Assembly: GCA_937899265.1 (NCBI GenBank)
Contig: CALBPV010000005.1
Location: 30,349 to 94,348, forward strand
DNA length: 64,000 nucleotides
Direction: 5' to 3'
Source: an uncultured Bacteroidales bacterium
GTDB lineage: Bacteria; Bacteroidota; Bacteroidia; Bacteroidales; UBA3663
Notes under the pieces: generated by a model
What the model saw: only the letters and a program-made list of their open reading frames with translations
What the model was told of the DNA's origin: nothing
Databases searched by the model: none
Position numbers and translations under genes: made by a program
Part shown: one piece after another, positions 27,629-35,948 of the stretch
How the letters are laid out: each line of letters begins with the position of its first letter
Numbering within the stretch: position 1 is the stretch's first letter

Positions 27629-27674
27629 AACTTGAAACCTGAAACCTGAAACTTGAAACCTGAAACTTGAAACT
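27626..27674 (+). repeat. Heptamer array (TGAAAC[TC])x7 starting at the trpS stop
   Basis: Seven copies of TGAAACT or TGAAACC begin at the TGA stop of trpS (27626) and end 8 bp before the next ATG. Copy number equals that of the array upstream of trpS, so trpS is framed by matching arrays. Confidence 0.95.
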
Positions 27675-27682
27675 TTGAACTT

Positions 27683-28978
27683 ATGGTAAGCAAGGAACAA
27701 CTCAACGCCGCCCTCGCCCGCCAAGGGCTGCAAAGCGTGGCTCAGGCCAACATCCGCGACATACAGACACTCTCCAAAGCGCTCGAACAGGAGAGCGGTG
27801 AGCCTTTCATCCATCTCGAAATGGGTGTGCCCGGTCTCAAACCTTCCGACATTGCCTTCGAGGCCGAAGTCGAAGCCCTCAAGGGCGGTTGTGCTGCCGT
27901 CTATCCTCCCAATGCCGGCATTGCCCGTCTCCACGAGGCTGCATCGCGGTTTGTGAAAGCCTTTATCGATGTCGATGTCGCGCCCGCCCACATCTGCGCT
28001 ACGACAGGCTCGATGCAAGGCACATTCTCAGTCATGATGACGATGCATCATGCCAATCCCGCGAAGGACACTGTCCTCTTCATCGATCCGGGCTTCAATG
28101 TCCAGAAGACGCAGGCTCAGATTATCGGTCTCAAGGGCGAACACTTCGATGTCCATCACTGTCGCGGACAGCAGCTTCTCGACCGTATGGAAGATATCCT
28201 CCGAACGGGAAAGGTTTGTCTCATCGTTTATTCCAATCCCAACAATCCCTCTTGGATTTGTCTTTCGGACGAAGAACTGCAGGGCATCGGTGCCTTGGCT
28301 ACCCGATACGACGTTGTGGTACTTGAGGACCTCGCCTATTTCGCAATGGACTTCCGCAAGGACCTCTCGCGACCCTACGAAGCACCCTTCCAGCCTTCCG
28401 TGGCCAAATATACCGACAATTACGTGATGGCCATTTCCGGCTCCAAGGCTTTCAGCTATGCCGGACAACGCATCGGCACCCTCGCCATCAGCGACCGGCT
28501 CTATGTGCGAGAGTATGCTCCCCTTGGAGCTTTCGGGGTGAAGAGCTGGGGCGACTTCCTCTCAGGCCGCGTGCTCTACACCATGTCGTCCGGCACGGCT
28601 CATGCACCCCAGCATGCCCTTGCCGCCATGATGGAGGCCGCCGTCGAAGGACGCTTCGATTTTGTGGCCGAGATTCGCGAATACGGCCGTCGTGCCAAGT
28701 TCATGAAAGATGTGCTGCTCCGCCACGGCTTCTATCTGGTCTATGACAACGACTTGGGAGCCCCTCTTGCCGACGGCTTCTATTTCACGACGCAGTATCC
28801 GGGCATGACCGACATTGAGCTCACTGCCGAACTCATGCGCTATGGTATCGCTGTCTTCCCACTTGAGAGCATGGGCTCCGACGAACAGGGCGTGCGCATC
28901 TGCACCTCGTTCATCACCGATGCCCAGTTCCCCCTCTTCGAGCAGCGCATCTCAGCCTTCGCCGCCGACCACCGTTAA
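27683..28978 (+). CDS. PLP-dependent class I/II aminotransferase
   Basis: The 431-residue protein has the fold-type I aminotransferase pattern: YPPNAGIARLHEAASRF near the N-terminus, IVYSNPNNPSWICLSDEEL, VVVLEDLAYFAMDF, and the PLP lysine in ISGSKAFSYAGQRIGTLA (about residue 255). The substrate is not evident; aspartate/aromatic-type enzymes are the nearest broad group. It ends the plus-strand run that began with pepT. The start is set by the end of the heptamer array. Confidence 0.88.
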   Translation: MVSKEQLNAALARQGLQSVAQANIRDIQTLSKALEQESGEPFIHLEMGVPGLKPSDIAFEAEVEALKGGCAAVYPPNAGIARLHEAASRFVKAFIDVDVAPAHICATTGSMQGTFSVMMTMHHANPAKDTVLFIDPGFNVQKTQAQIIGLKGEHFDVHHCRGQQLLDRMEDILRTGKVCLIVYSNPNNPSWICLSDEELQGIGALATRYDVVVLEDLAYFAMDFRKDLSRPYEAPFQPSVAKYTDNYVMAISGSKAFSYAGQRIGTLAISDRLYVREYAPLGAFGVKSWGDFLSGRVLYTMSSGTAHAPQHALAAMMEAAVEGRFDFVAEIREYGRRAKFMKDVLLRHGFYLVYDNDLGAPLADGFYFTTQYPGMTDIELTAELMRYGIAVFPLESMGSDEQGVRICTSFITDAQFPLFEQRISAFAADHR

Positions 28979-29090
28979 TCTAAAGGGAAAAAATTCCCGT
29001 AAAACTGAAGATAAATTGCAGACAGAAAATGCATCAAATCCAAAAAAGTCAGGATTTTTTCGGATTATAATCCAAAATTTCGCTCACTTT

Positions 29091-29122
29091 TTTGGATTTG
29101 TCAAAAATAATGCTTATCTTTG
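29091..29122 (+). promoter_or_regulatory. Bacteroidetes-type promoter of the DUF4143 ATPase
   Basis: TTTG (29091-29094), 20-bp spacer, TATCTTTG (29115-29122), 24 bp before the ATG at 29147. It rules out the upstream in-frame start at 29120. Confidence 0.75.
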
Positions 29123-29146
29123 CCCCGCAAAATATTCCAAGAAACT

Positions 29147-30274
29147 ATGATAACCCGTGAGTTGAAATCCATCATTGAAGAGAAACTTTTCAAGGGAAAA
29201 GCCATCATTGTAGTGGGAGCGCGGCAGGTGGGCAAGACAACCCTCTGCAACGAAATTCTTGACAGCCGTTCGGAGAAAGCGCTTCGCCTGAACCTTGACG
29301 AGGCAGAGGTACGCCACTTGTTGGACGAGCCGACAATGGGAGACTTGGAACGCCTGATAGCCGGCAACGAGATACTTATGATTGACGAAGCCCAAAGAGC
29401 CGGCAACATAGGGCTGACGCTAAAACGCATTCATGACAATTTCCCCAAGTTACAACTGATAGTGACGGGATCCTCATCACTCGACCTGCGTGCCGGCATC
29501 TCGGAGGCGATGACGGGTCGGAAGTGGGAATATACGATGTATCCCATTTCTACAGCGGAACTGCTGACCGACAGGGGCGAACTGGCCGTGCGACAGCATC
29601 TGGAAAACCGCATGATATACGGTTCCTATCCGGACGTACTGAACTATGAGACCGACGCGCGCGAGACGTTGATGAATCTGGCTGGCAGCTACCTCTACAA
29701 AGACCTGCTGGAGATGGAAGGGGTGCGCCGTCCGGCTCTCATTGAGAAACTGCTGGTGGCTCTCGCCCTGCAGACAGGCAGCGAGGTGTCGTACAATGAG
29801 GTTGCCCAGACTATAGGCACCGATAGCAAGACCGTGGAGAAATACATCAAGTTGCTCGAGAAATGCTATATCGTCGTGACCCTGCCTGCCTTCAGCCGCA
29901 ACCTGCGCAACGAACTCCGCAAAAGCCGTAAGATATACTTTTGGGACAACGGCATCCGCAATGCCATACTCCAAAATTTCACGCCCCTGGCACTACGTAA
30001 TGACACGGGAGCCCTATGGGAGAACTTCTTCATCACCGAGCGGCTCAAGGCCAACCATTACCGTCGCCGCTATGCTCACAGTTACTTCTGGCGTACCAAG
30101 TCGCAGCAGGAAATAGACTACATCGAGGAGGCCGACGGCGCATTCACGGCCTTCGAACTGAAGTGGAATCCCAGAAAAGCGGGAGCCACGCTGCCTGCTG
30201 CGTTCTCCGCAGCCTATCCCATTGCCCAATCAGCAATAGTGACACCGGAAAACTGGATAGACTTTGTCTCGTGA
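29147..30274 (+). CDS. AAA ATPase with DUF4143 C-terminal domain
   Basis: The 375-residue protein has Walker A GARQVGKTT at about residues 24-32, Walker B-like NEILMIDEAQRAGN near 80, and sensor-like LQLIVTGSSSLDLRAGISEAMTGR. The C-terminal half (SYLYKDLLEMEGVRRP, ETGSEVSYNEVAQTIGTDSKTVEKYIKLLEKCYIV) is the DUF4143 part with a winged-helix-like segment. Such orphan ATPases are common and variable in Bacteroidetes and archaea, and their role is unknown. It has its own promoter, stands alone and is followed by a repeat-rich gap, consistent with an accessory gene. Confidence 0.9.
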   Translation: MITRELKSIIEEKLFKGKAIIVVGARQVGKTTLCNEILDSRSEKALRLNLDEAEVRHLLDEPTMGDLERLIAGNEILMIDEAQRAGNIGLTLKRIHDNFPKLQLIVTGSSSLDLRAGISEAMTGRKWEYTMYPISTAELLTDRGELAVRQHLENRMIYGSYPDVLNYETDARETLMNLAGSYLYKDLLEMEGVRRPALIEKLLVALALQTGSEVSYNEVAQTIGTDSKTVEKYIKLLEKCYIVVTLPAFSRNLRNELRKSRKIYFWDNGIRNAILQNFTPLALRNDTGALWENFFITERLKANHYRRRYAHSYFWRTKSQQEIDYIEEADGAFTAFELKWNPRKAGATLPAAFSAAYPIAQSAIVTPENWIDFVS

Positions 30275-30329
30275 GTCTTCTTATGATATGTGCAGTTATA
30301 ATTCAAGTTTCGAAAGCTCAGTTGGACGA

Positions 30330-30518
30330 GCCTTGAAGGGGCGGCATATTATAGGCGGGGGCGGAAGCCCCCGTATGAGGGTCGGCACACAACCCAAGCC
30401 CTAAAAGGGCGACATACGCTTGCGACTGTTATTTCGCCCATACAGGGCAAGAACGGGTACATCTCGTAACATAGGGGCAAGCCCCTGTGCTGGGGGTCTT
30501 TCGCCCCTACGGGGCTTG
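30330..30518. repeat. Intergenic mosaic of short GC-rich hairpins
   Basis: Several small palindromes follow one another: GGGGGCGGAAGCCCCC (about 30356-30372), GCCCTAAAAGGGC, GCCCATACAGGGC, GGGGCAAGCCCC and GCCCCTACGGGGC (about 30503-30515). This kind of mosaic is widespread between Bacteroidetes genes. It may also terminate the ATPase transcript. Confidence 0.7.
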
Positions 30519-30747
30519 TTTTCAGCATGTTCATTACTTGCGAAAGTTGAATAAATAATTTATACCATCACGGAGGGAGAATTCGGCAAGACGTGCGGGA
30601 ACGGAAGTATCGGAGCCCGTCAGTAGGCACATACCTACAGAATTGCATTTTTATACCGTATTTTTTTTGTATTTTTTTTCATTTTGTTTAGAAAAGCTTA
30701 CAAAATGGCATTTTTTTCAAAAAAAAGCAAAAGATTTCAAAAAAATA

Positions 30748-30779
30748 TTTGAAAAATTAAAAAAAATGGTTTATCTTTG
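30748..30779 (+). promoter_or_regulatory. Bacteroidetes-type promoter of the susCD operon
   Basis: TTTG (30748-30751), 20-bp spacer, TATCTTTG (30772-30779), in a very A-rich tract. The start codon is 250 bp further on, so the mRNA would carry a long leader. Confidence 0.8.
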
Positions 30780-30785
30780 CAGGCG

Positions 30786-31028
30786 CATTTCGGATGTAGA
30801 GAGCCGATATGAAAGAAACCAAGGTACAAACAAGGTACAAACAAACAAGATGTTACATGTTACTCTTTATTATTATATCATATTAATAATGTGTAAATTT
30901 GCTGTAATATCATGCGTTGTTTTTACCAGAGTTATTCTTTCGCCCATGGCGCAAGCTACGGGTTGCGTTTCTGACAGAAAAAAAGTATTTTAAATTATTT
31001 CTAATTGTTTCATTTTTACATTTCAAGT
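30786..31028 (+). other. Long 5' leader of the SusC gene
   Basis: About 240 bases between the presumed transcription start and the SusC ATG. It includes two GGTACAAACAA-like direct repeats (about 30822-30848), an AT-rich middle and CGCCCATGGCGCAAGCTACGGGTTGCG near 30952-30966. No convincing gene is seen in it. A regulatory leader is possible but unproven. Confidence 0.4.
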
Positions 31029-34000
31029 ATGAGAAAACTCCTTTCAGTCATCGTATGTCTCTTAGCAGGCGTAACGATGTTGATGGCTCAGAACCGTACT
31101 ATCACGGGTACAGTCATCTCCAATGAGGACGGAGAACCCATCATCGGCGCCAGCGTCCGTGTCACGGGCACGAACATCGGTACCATCACCGATGCCAATG
31201 GTAAATTCTCCCTCACAGTTCCTGCAAGTGCCAAGACGCTTACCTTCTCTTATGTAGGTATGGAAAACGTGGAGGCATCCATCCACAACAAGATGAACAT
31301 TGCTCTTCACTCCAGCGAAGAGGTACTCGACGACGTTCTCGTCGTTGCTTATGGTACCGCCAAGAAGAGCGCGTTCACGGGTTCTGCTGCCGTCATCGAC
31401 GAAAACAGCATTGCCAAGATTCAGGCTTCAAACCCTGTTGATGCCCTTAAGGGCAAGGTTGCCGGTGTGACAATCACCCAGGCTTCCGGCAAACCCGGTT
31501 CCACATCGCAGACGATTCGCGTGCGTGGCATAAGCTCCATCAATGCAGGCAACGCTCCTCTGATTATCCTCGACGGCTCCCCATACGACGGCGATATGAA
31601 CAACATCAACCCCGCCGATATCGAAAGCATGACCATCCTCAAGGATGCCGCTTCCAACGCCCTCTACGGTGCACGTGGTGCCAATGGTGTCATTATGATA
31701 ACCACGAAGCACGCCAAGGTAGGCGATGCCAAGGTGACAGTAGATGCCAAGTGGGGTGTCAACAGCCGCGGCAACCGTCGTTACGACATCATCACCGACA
31801 AGAAGGGTTACTATGAGGCTTACTACACCGCCCTCAACAACTATGCCCTTGCCAGCGGCATGGATGCCAATGCAGCTTGGATTTGGGCCAACCAGAAACT
31901 CACCTCCAACGAGTCATACGGCTTGGGCGTGAACATCTACAACATTCCCGAGGGTCAGTACCTCATCGGTCAGAACGGCAAGCTTAATCCCAACGCTACC
32001 GAGGGTCGCATCGTTACCTATCAGGGCGATGAGTATCTGATGCAGGGAGATGACTGGTTCGACGCAGCATACGGCACGGGCGTTCGTCAGGAATACAACG
32101 CTACCGTCAGCAACGCCACTGAGAAATCTACGTTCTACGCTTCTGTAGGCTACCTCAACAACAAGGGTATCACCGACAAGTCCGGCTACAAGCGTTTCGC
32201 AGCCCGTTTGAAAGCTGACACACAGGCCAAGTCGTGGTTGAAATTCGGCGGCAACTTCAGCTATACGCACTACAACGCCGAGTCTTCCATCTCCTCTGAC
32301 ATTGAAGGTGAGTCCGGTTCGTCCGGCAACATTCTGGCATTCGCCAACAGCGTTCCTTCCATCTATCCCATCTATATGCGCAATGCCGACGGAACTGTCA
32401 AGTATGATGCCAACGGTCTCAAGCGTTACGACTATGGTGACGGAAAGAACGGTGGTGCCACGCGTCCCTTCCTTGGCACGACCAACGCCTTCGATGCTCT
32501 TAACCTTGACGAGGACAGCTACGAAGGCAACGCTTTCTCGGCTTCGGGTACGGCTGAGGTTAAGTTCCTCAAGGATTTCACCTTCACCACAACCAACAGC
32601 ATGACACTCGACGAAACTCGCTCCAAGGACGTTACGAACCCCTACTATGGCCAGTACGCTTCTTCGAACGGTATCCTCTATGTTTACCACACACGTCGTG
32701 TCAACTATAATTTCGACCAGATATTGAACTGGCACCGCATCTTCGACGAGAAGCATGACGTACAACTCATGTTGGGTCACGAAAGCTCTCGCTCGATGTA
32801 CTACTACCTCTATGGACACAAGACCAACGTCTTCGATCCCTCCAACACCGAATTGGCCGGTGCCATCACCGAGGGTTCTTCGAATTCCTATACTACAGAC
32901 TACAACGTGGAAGGATACTTTACACGCGCTCAGTACAACTACAACGAGAAGTACTTCGCTTCAGCCTCATTCCGTCGCGACGCTTCTTCCCGCTTCCATC
33001 CCGACAACCGCTGGGGTAACTTCTGGTCTATCGGCGGTGCATGGTTGATGCACAAGGAGAATTGGTTCAACGTAAGTTGGATTGACCTCTTGAAGGTGAA
33101 AGCATCTTACGGTGAGAACGGTAACGACAACATCGGCAACTACCGCTACACCACCACTTACAATATCGTAAACTCCAATGGTACTCCCGGCGCACAGCCC
33201 AACATCCTTGGCAACCCCGACATCTCTTGGGAAACTGTAGGCAATTTCAACGCCGGTATCGAATTTGAGATGTTCAAGAGCCGCTTGCGCGGTCAGGTTG
33301 AGTTCTTCACCCGCAAGACCACCGACATGCTCTATTGGTTCTCACTCCCCGTTTCGTTCGGTTACACCGGTTACTACGACAACATCGGTGACATGAAGAA
33401 CACCGGTATTGAAGTTGAGTTGAGCGGCGAGATTATACGCAAGCGCGACTTCAACTGGAGCGTGAACCTCAACTTGACGCACTATAAGAACAAGATTTCT
33501 TACATTGCTGCCGAGAACAAGACCATCGATATGGAAGGTCACGGAGGTTTCGTCTCTGGCAACTACTTCATCGGTGAGGACCTCTCCCTGTACACCTGGC
33601 GCTTGAAGAAATACGCCGGCGTGGCCGACGATGGCCAGTCGATGTGGTACATGTACGAACTCGATGACGAGGGCAACAAGACAGGCAACGTCGTAACGAC
33701 GAAGACCTACTCCGAGGCAGACTACTTCCTCTGCGACACCTCACTTCCCGACCTCACGGGTGGTTTCGGCACGCAGTTGAATTGGAAGGGCATCGATTTC
33801 TCTGTCGATTTCGCTTACCAGATTGGCGGCAAGGTTTACGATTGGGACTATGCCGACCTCATGGGCTCGCCTACCGCAAGCTCCCGTGGCACCAACATCC
33901 ACTCTGACCTCTTGAACGCGTGGACTCCTGATAACATTGATTCCAGCATTCCTCGCTTCCAGTTCAACGACAACTACTCCAACGCTGCCAGCGACCGTTT

Positions 34001-34241
34001 CTTGACCGATGGTTCCTACCTCTCTCTCCAGAACGTAACGATTGGCTACACGCTGCCCTCCAAGTGGACGCGCAAGGCTCAGATTGGCTCGGTACGTTTC
34101 TACTGCTCGGCAGACAATGTGTTCCTCGTCTCGAAGCGTCAGGGTCTCGACCCCAGCCAGTCCATTAACGGCAACATCAACGGTTCTGCTTACTATGCTA
34201 AGATGCGCACTGTTTCTGGCGGTGTAAACATCACTTTCTAA
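31029..34241 (+). CDS. SusC/RagA-family TonB-dependent outer-membrane transporter
   Basis: The 1070-residue protein begins with a signal peptide (MRKLLSVIVCLLAGVTMLMAQ). A carboxypeptidase-regulatory-like domain follows (about 24-100, ITGTVISNEDGEPIIGASVRV), then the TonB-dependent plug (VDALKGKVAGVTITQASGKP, RVRGISSINAGNAPLIILDG, LKDAASNALYGARGANGVIMITTK) and a long beta-barrel ending in GGVNITF. SusC proteins form the pore beneath a SusD lid and import oligosaccharides or, for RagA, peptides. The ATG at 31029 is chosen because the upstream in-frame ATG adds a sequence that spoils the signal peptide. It is followed 22 bp later by susD. Confidence 0.95.
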   Translation: MRKLLSVIVCLLAGVTMLMAQNRTITGTVISNEDGEPIIGASVRVTGTNIGTITDANGKFSLTVPASAKTLTFSYVGMENVEASIHNKMNIALHSSEEVLDDVLVVAYGTAKKSAFTGSAAVIDENSIAKIQASNPVDALKGKVAGVTITQASGKPGSTSQTIRVRGISSINAGNAPLIILDGSPYDGDMNNINPADIESMTILKDAASNALYGARGANGVIMITTKHAKVGDAKVTVDAKWGVNSRGNRRYDIITDKKGYYEAYYTALNNYALASGMDANAAWIWANQKLTSNESYGLGVNIYNIPEGQYLIGQNGKLNPNATEGRIVTYQGDEYLMQGDDWFDAAYGTGVRQEYNATVSNATEKSTFYASVGYLNNKGITDKSGYKRFAARLKADTQAKSWLKFGGNFSYTHYNAESSISSDIEGESGSSGNILAFANSVPSIYPIYMRNADGTVKYDANGLKRYDYGDGKNGGATRPFLGTTNAFDALNLDEDSYEGNAFSASGTAEVKFLKDFTFTTTNSMTLDETRSKDVTNPYYGQYASSNGILYVYHTRRVNYNFDQILNWHRIFDEKHDVQLMLGHESSRSMYYYLYGHKTNVFDPSNTELAGAITEGSSNSYTTDYNVEGYFTRAQYNYNEKYFASASFRRDASSRFHPDNRWGNFWSIGGAWLMHKENWFNVSWIDLLKVKASYGENGNDNIGNYRYTTTYNIVNSNGTPGAQPNILGNPDISWETVGNFNAGIEFEMFKSRLRGQVEFFTRKTTDMLYWFSLPVSFGYTGYYDNIGDMKNTGIEVELSGEIIRKRDFNWSVNLNLTHYKNKISYIAAENKTIDMEGHGGFVSGNYFIGEDLSLYTWRLKKYAGVADDGQSMWYMYELDDEGNKTGNVVTTKTYSEADYFLCDTSLPDLTGGFGTQLNWKGIDFSVDFAYQIGGKVYDWDYADLMGSPTASSRGTNIHSDLLNAWTPDNIDSSIPRFQFNDNYSNAASDRFLTDGSYLSLQNVTIGYTLPSKWTRKAQIGSVRFYCSADNVFLVSKRQGLDPSQSINGNINGSAYYAKMRTVSGGVNITF

Positions 34242-34263
34242 TATTAAACAAGAGATTTACATT

Positions 34264-35916
34264 ATGAAGAATATTGCTAAATATTTCATTCTGGCAGCTA
34301 CGGCCTCGACGATGTTCGCCACCTCCTGCATCGAAGAAACCGAGCCTACAACTTTGGCCACTGAGGAACAGCTCGGCAGTAGCGCCAAGGCTACGGAAGC
34401 TTTGCTCGCAGCCATGCCCTCGTTCTTCAATGTCTATGACAACCTCGGTACCTCACGTCACAATGACTTTGGCTACAGTTCCGTCATGCACGTCCGCGAC
34501 GTGATGACAGCAGATATGACCATTGTCGAGAGCGACTACGACTGGTTTCAACGATGGGAGACCAATACATATCAGGGCGACAGCTACTATTTCACCCGTT
34601 TGGTTTACAACTACTACTTCAAGTTCATCCAGACGACCAACAATATCGCAGGCGCAGTAGATGAAGAAACGGCTACAGACCTCCAGAAGTTCTACTTGGG
34701 CAATGCCCTTGCTTTCCGAGCTCTCTGTTACTTGGACGTAGCCCGCATGTACGAGTTCCTTCCCTCGGACGTAATACCCGGCGATGCATCCATCCTCAAC
34801 CTCACCGTACCTGTCGTAACGGAAAAGACGGCTCAGTCTGATGCTCAAAACAACCCCCGTGTATCGCACAAGGAGATGTACGAATTCATTCTCAACGACC
34901 TTTGCAAGGCTGAGCAGTACATCGGACTCTCGTCGCGCATCGACAAGACCTATCCTGACCTCACCGCCGTATATGGCTTGAAGTCACGTCTCTTCTTATG
35001 GGACCAGCAGTATGATTCTGCTGCCATCTATGCTCGCAAGGCCATTGACCTCAACAAATATCGTCCCACGACGAAGGAGGAATGGCTTGACGTAACGACG
35101 GGCTTCAACACCCTCTCCGAGGCTTCTTGGATTTGGGGTTCACAGCTCGTTGCCGAGGATGATGCTGTTCAGACGGGTATCTGCAACTGGACATCCTGGA
35201 TGTCGCCCGAGGCTTATTATGGCTATGCATCTGCCGGCCCCATGCCTATGATTGACGCTCAGCTCTACAACTCCATCAGCGACGACGACTGGCGCAAGCT
35301 CTCCTTCATAGCTCCCGCCAACTCTCCCCTCGCCGGCCAGACACCTCTGGTTCAGAGCTACGAATATGGCTTGTATATGGATGGTCTCTACTACATCCTC
35401 AACGCGAACAACCAGTATTACGCAGCCTTCCCCGAATACACGGGCGTGAAATTCCGTCCCAACCAAGGCAACCTCAACGAGTATGCCGTAGGTTCGGCAT
35501 CTGCCTTCCCTGTAATGCGTATCGAAGAGATGTACTTCACAGAGGCTGAGGCATACTGCCTCCTCGGAGACCCTGCCAAGGCCAAGGAGCTTCTCAACGC
35601 CTTCATGCAGACCTACCGCTACAGCACCTACACCGGTATCAACGGCACTTCGCAGGATGCTGTCTTCAACGAAATCTTCAAGCAGAAACGCATGGAGTTC
35701 TGGGGCGAGGGTATCACCTTCTACGACTACAAGAGCCTCAACCTCTCTGTTGACCGTCAGTACGATGGCAACAACTATCAGGGTCTTGCAACGTTCAAGA
35801 CCAATGGTCGTCCCGCTTGGATGTCCTTAGTGATTCCCAACTCTGAGACGAACTACAACACAGCCATCGTCAACAACCCCGATCCTTCGGATTTGTACAC
35901 TCCCCTGACCGAATAA
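34264..35916 (+). CDS. SusD/RagB-family outer-membrane lipoprotein
   Basis: The 550-residue protein has a lipoprotein signal with the lipobox ATSC (Cys22). TPR-like helical segments follow, then the SusD signatures LGNALAFRALCYLDVARMYEF (about 150-170) and, near the C-terminus, IEEMYFTEAEAYCLLGDPAKAKELLNAF and NEIFKQKRMEFWGEGITFYDYKSL. SusD proteins close over SusC and bind the substrate at the cell surface. The order SusC-SusD-lipoprotein-C10 proteases suggests a peptide substrate, as in the RagAB system, rather than a glycan, since no glycoside hydrolase is nearby. Confidence 0.95.
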   Translation: MKNIAKYFILAATASTMFATSCIEETEPTTLATEEQLGSSAKATEALLAAMPSFFNVYDNLGTSRHNDFGYSSVMHVRDVMTADMTIVESDYDWFQRWETNTYQGDSYYFTRLVYNYYFKFIQTTNNIAGAVDEETATDLQKFYLGNALAFRALCYLDVARMYEFLPSDVIPGDASILNLTVPVVTEKTAQSDAQNNPRVSHKEMYEFILNDLCKAEQYIGLSSRIDKTYPDLTAVYGLKSRLFLWDQQYDSAAIYARKAIDLNKYRPTTKEEWLDVTTGFNTLSEASWIWGSQLVAEDDAVQTGICNWTSWMSPEAYYGYASAGPMPMIDAQLYNSISDDDWRKLSFIAPANSPLAGQTPLVQSYEYGLYMDGLYYILNANNQYYAAFPEYTGVKFRPNQGNLNEYAVGSASAFPVMRIEEMYFTEAEAYCLLGDPAKAKELLNAFMQTYRYSTYTGINGTSQDAVFNEIFKQKRMEFWGEGITFYDYKSLNLSVDRQYDGNNYQGLATFKTNGRPAWMSLVIPNSETNYNTAIVNNPDPSDLYTPLTE

Positions 35917-35948
35917 TCGATGTGTTTAATTTTAAAATGTATTGAATT

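Noticed and set aside
29147..30274. Toxin-antitoxin or defence island around the DUF4143 ATPase
   Set aside because: The gene stands alone; no antitoxin, nuclease or other defence gene lies beside it.
30330..30518. Structured ncRNA or riboswitch in the hairpin mosaic
   Set aside because: The small palindromes are of the kind scattered between many Bacteroidetes genes, and no single coherent fold or known riboswitch core is seen.
30643..30993. 116-codon frame in the SusC leader
   Set aside because: It spans the promoter at 30748-30779 and is built from A/T tracts, so translation is unlikely.
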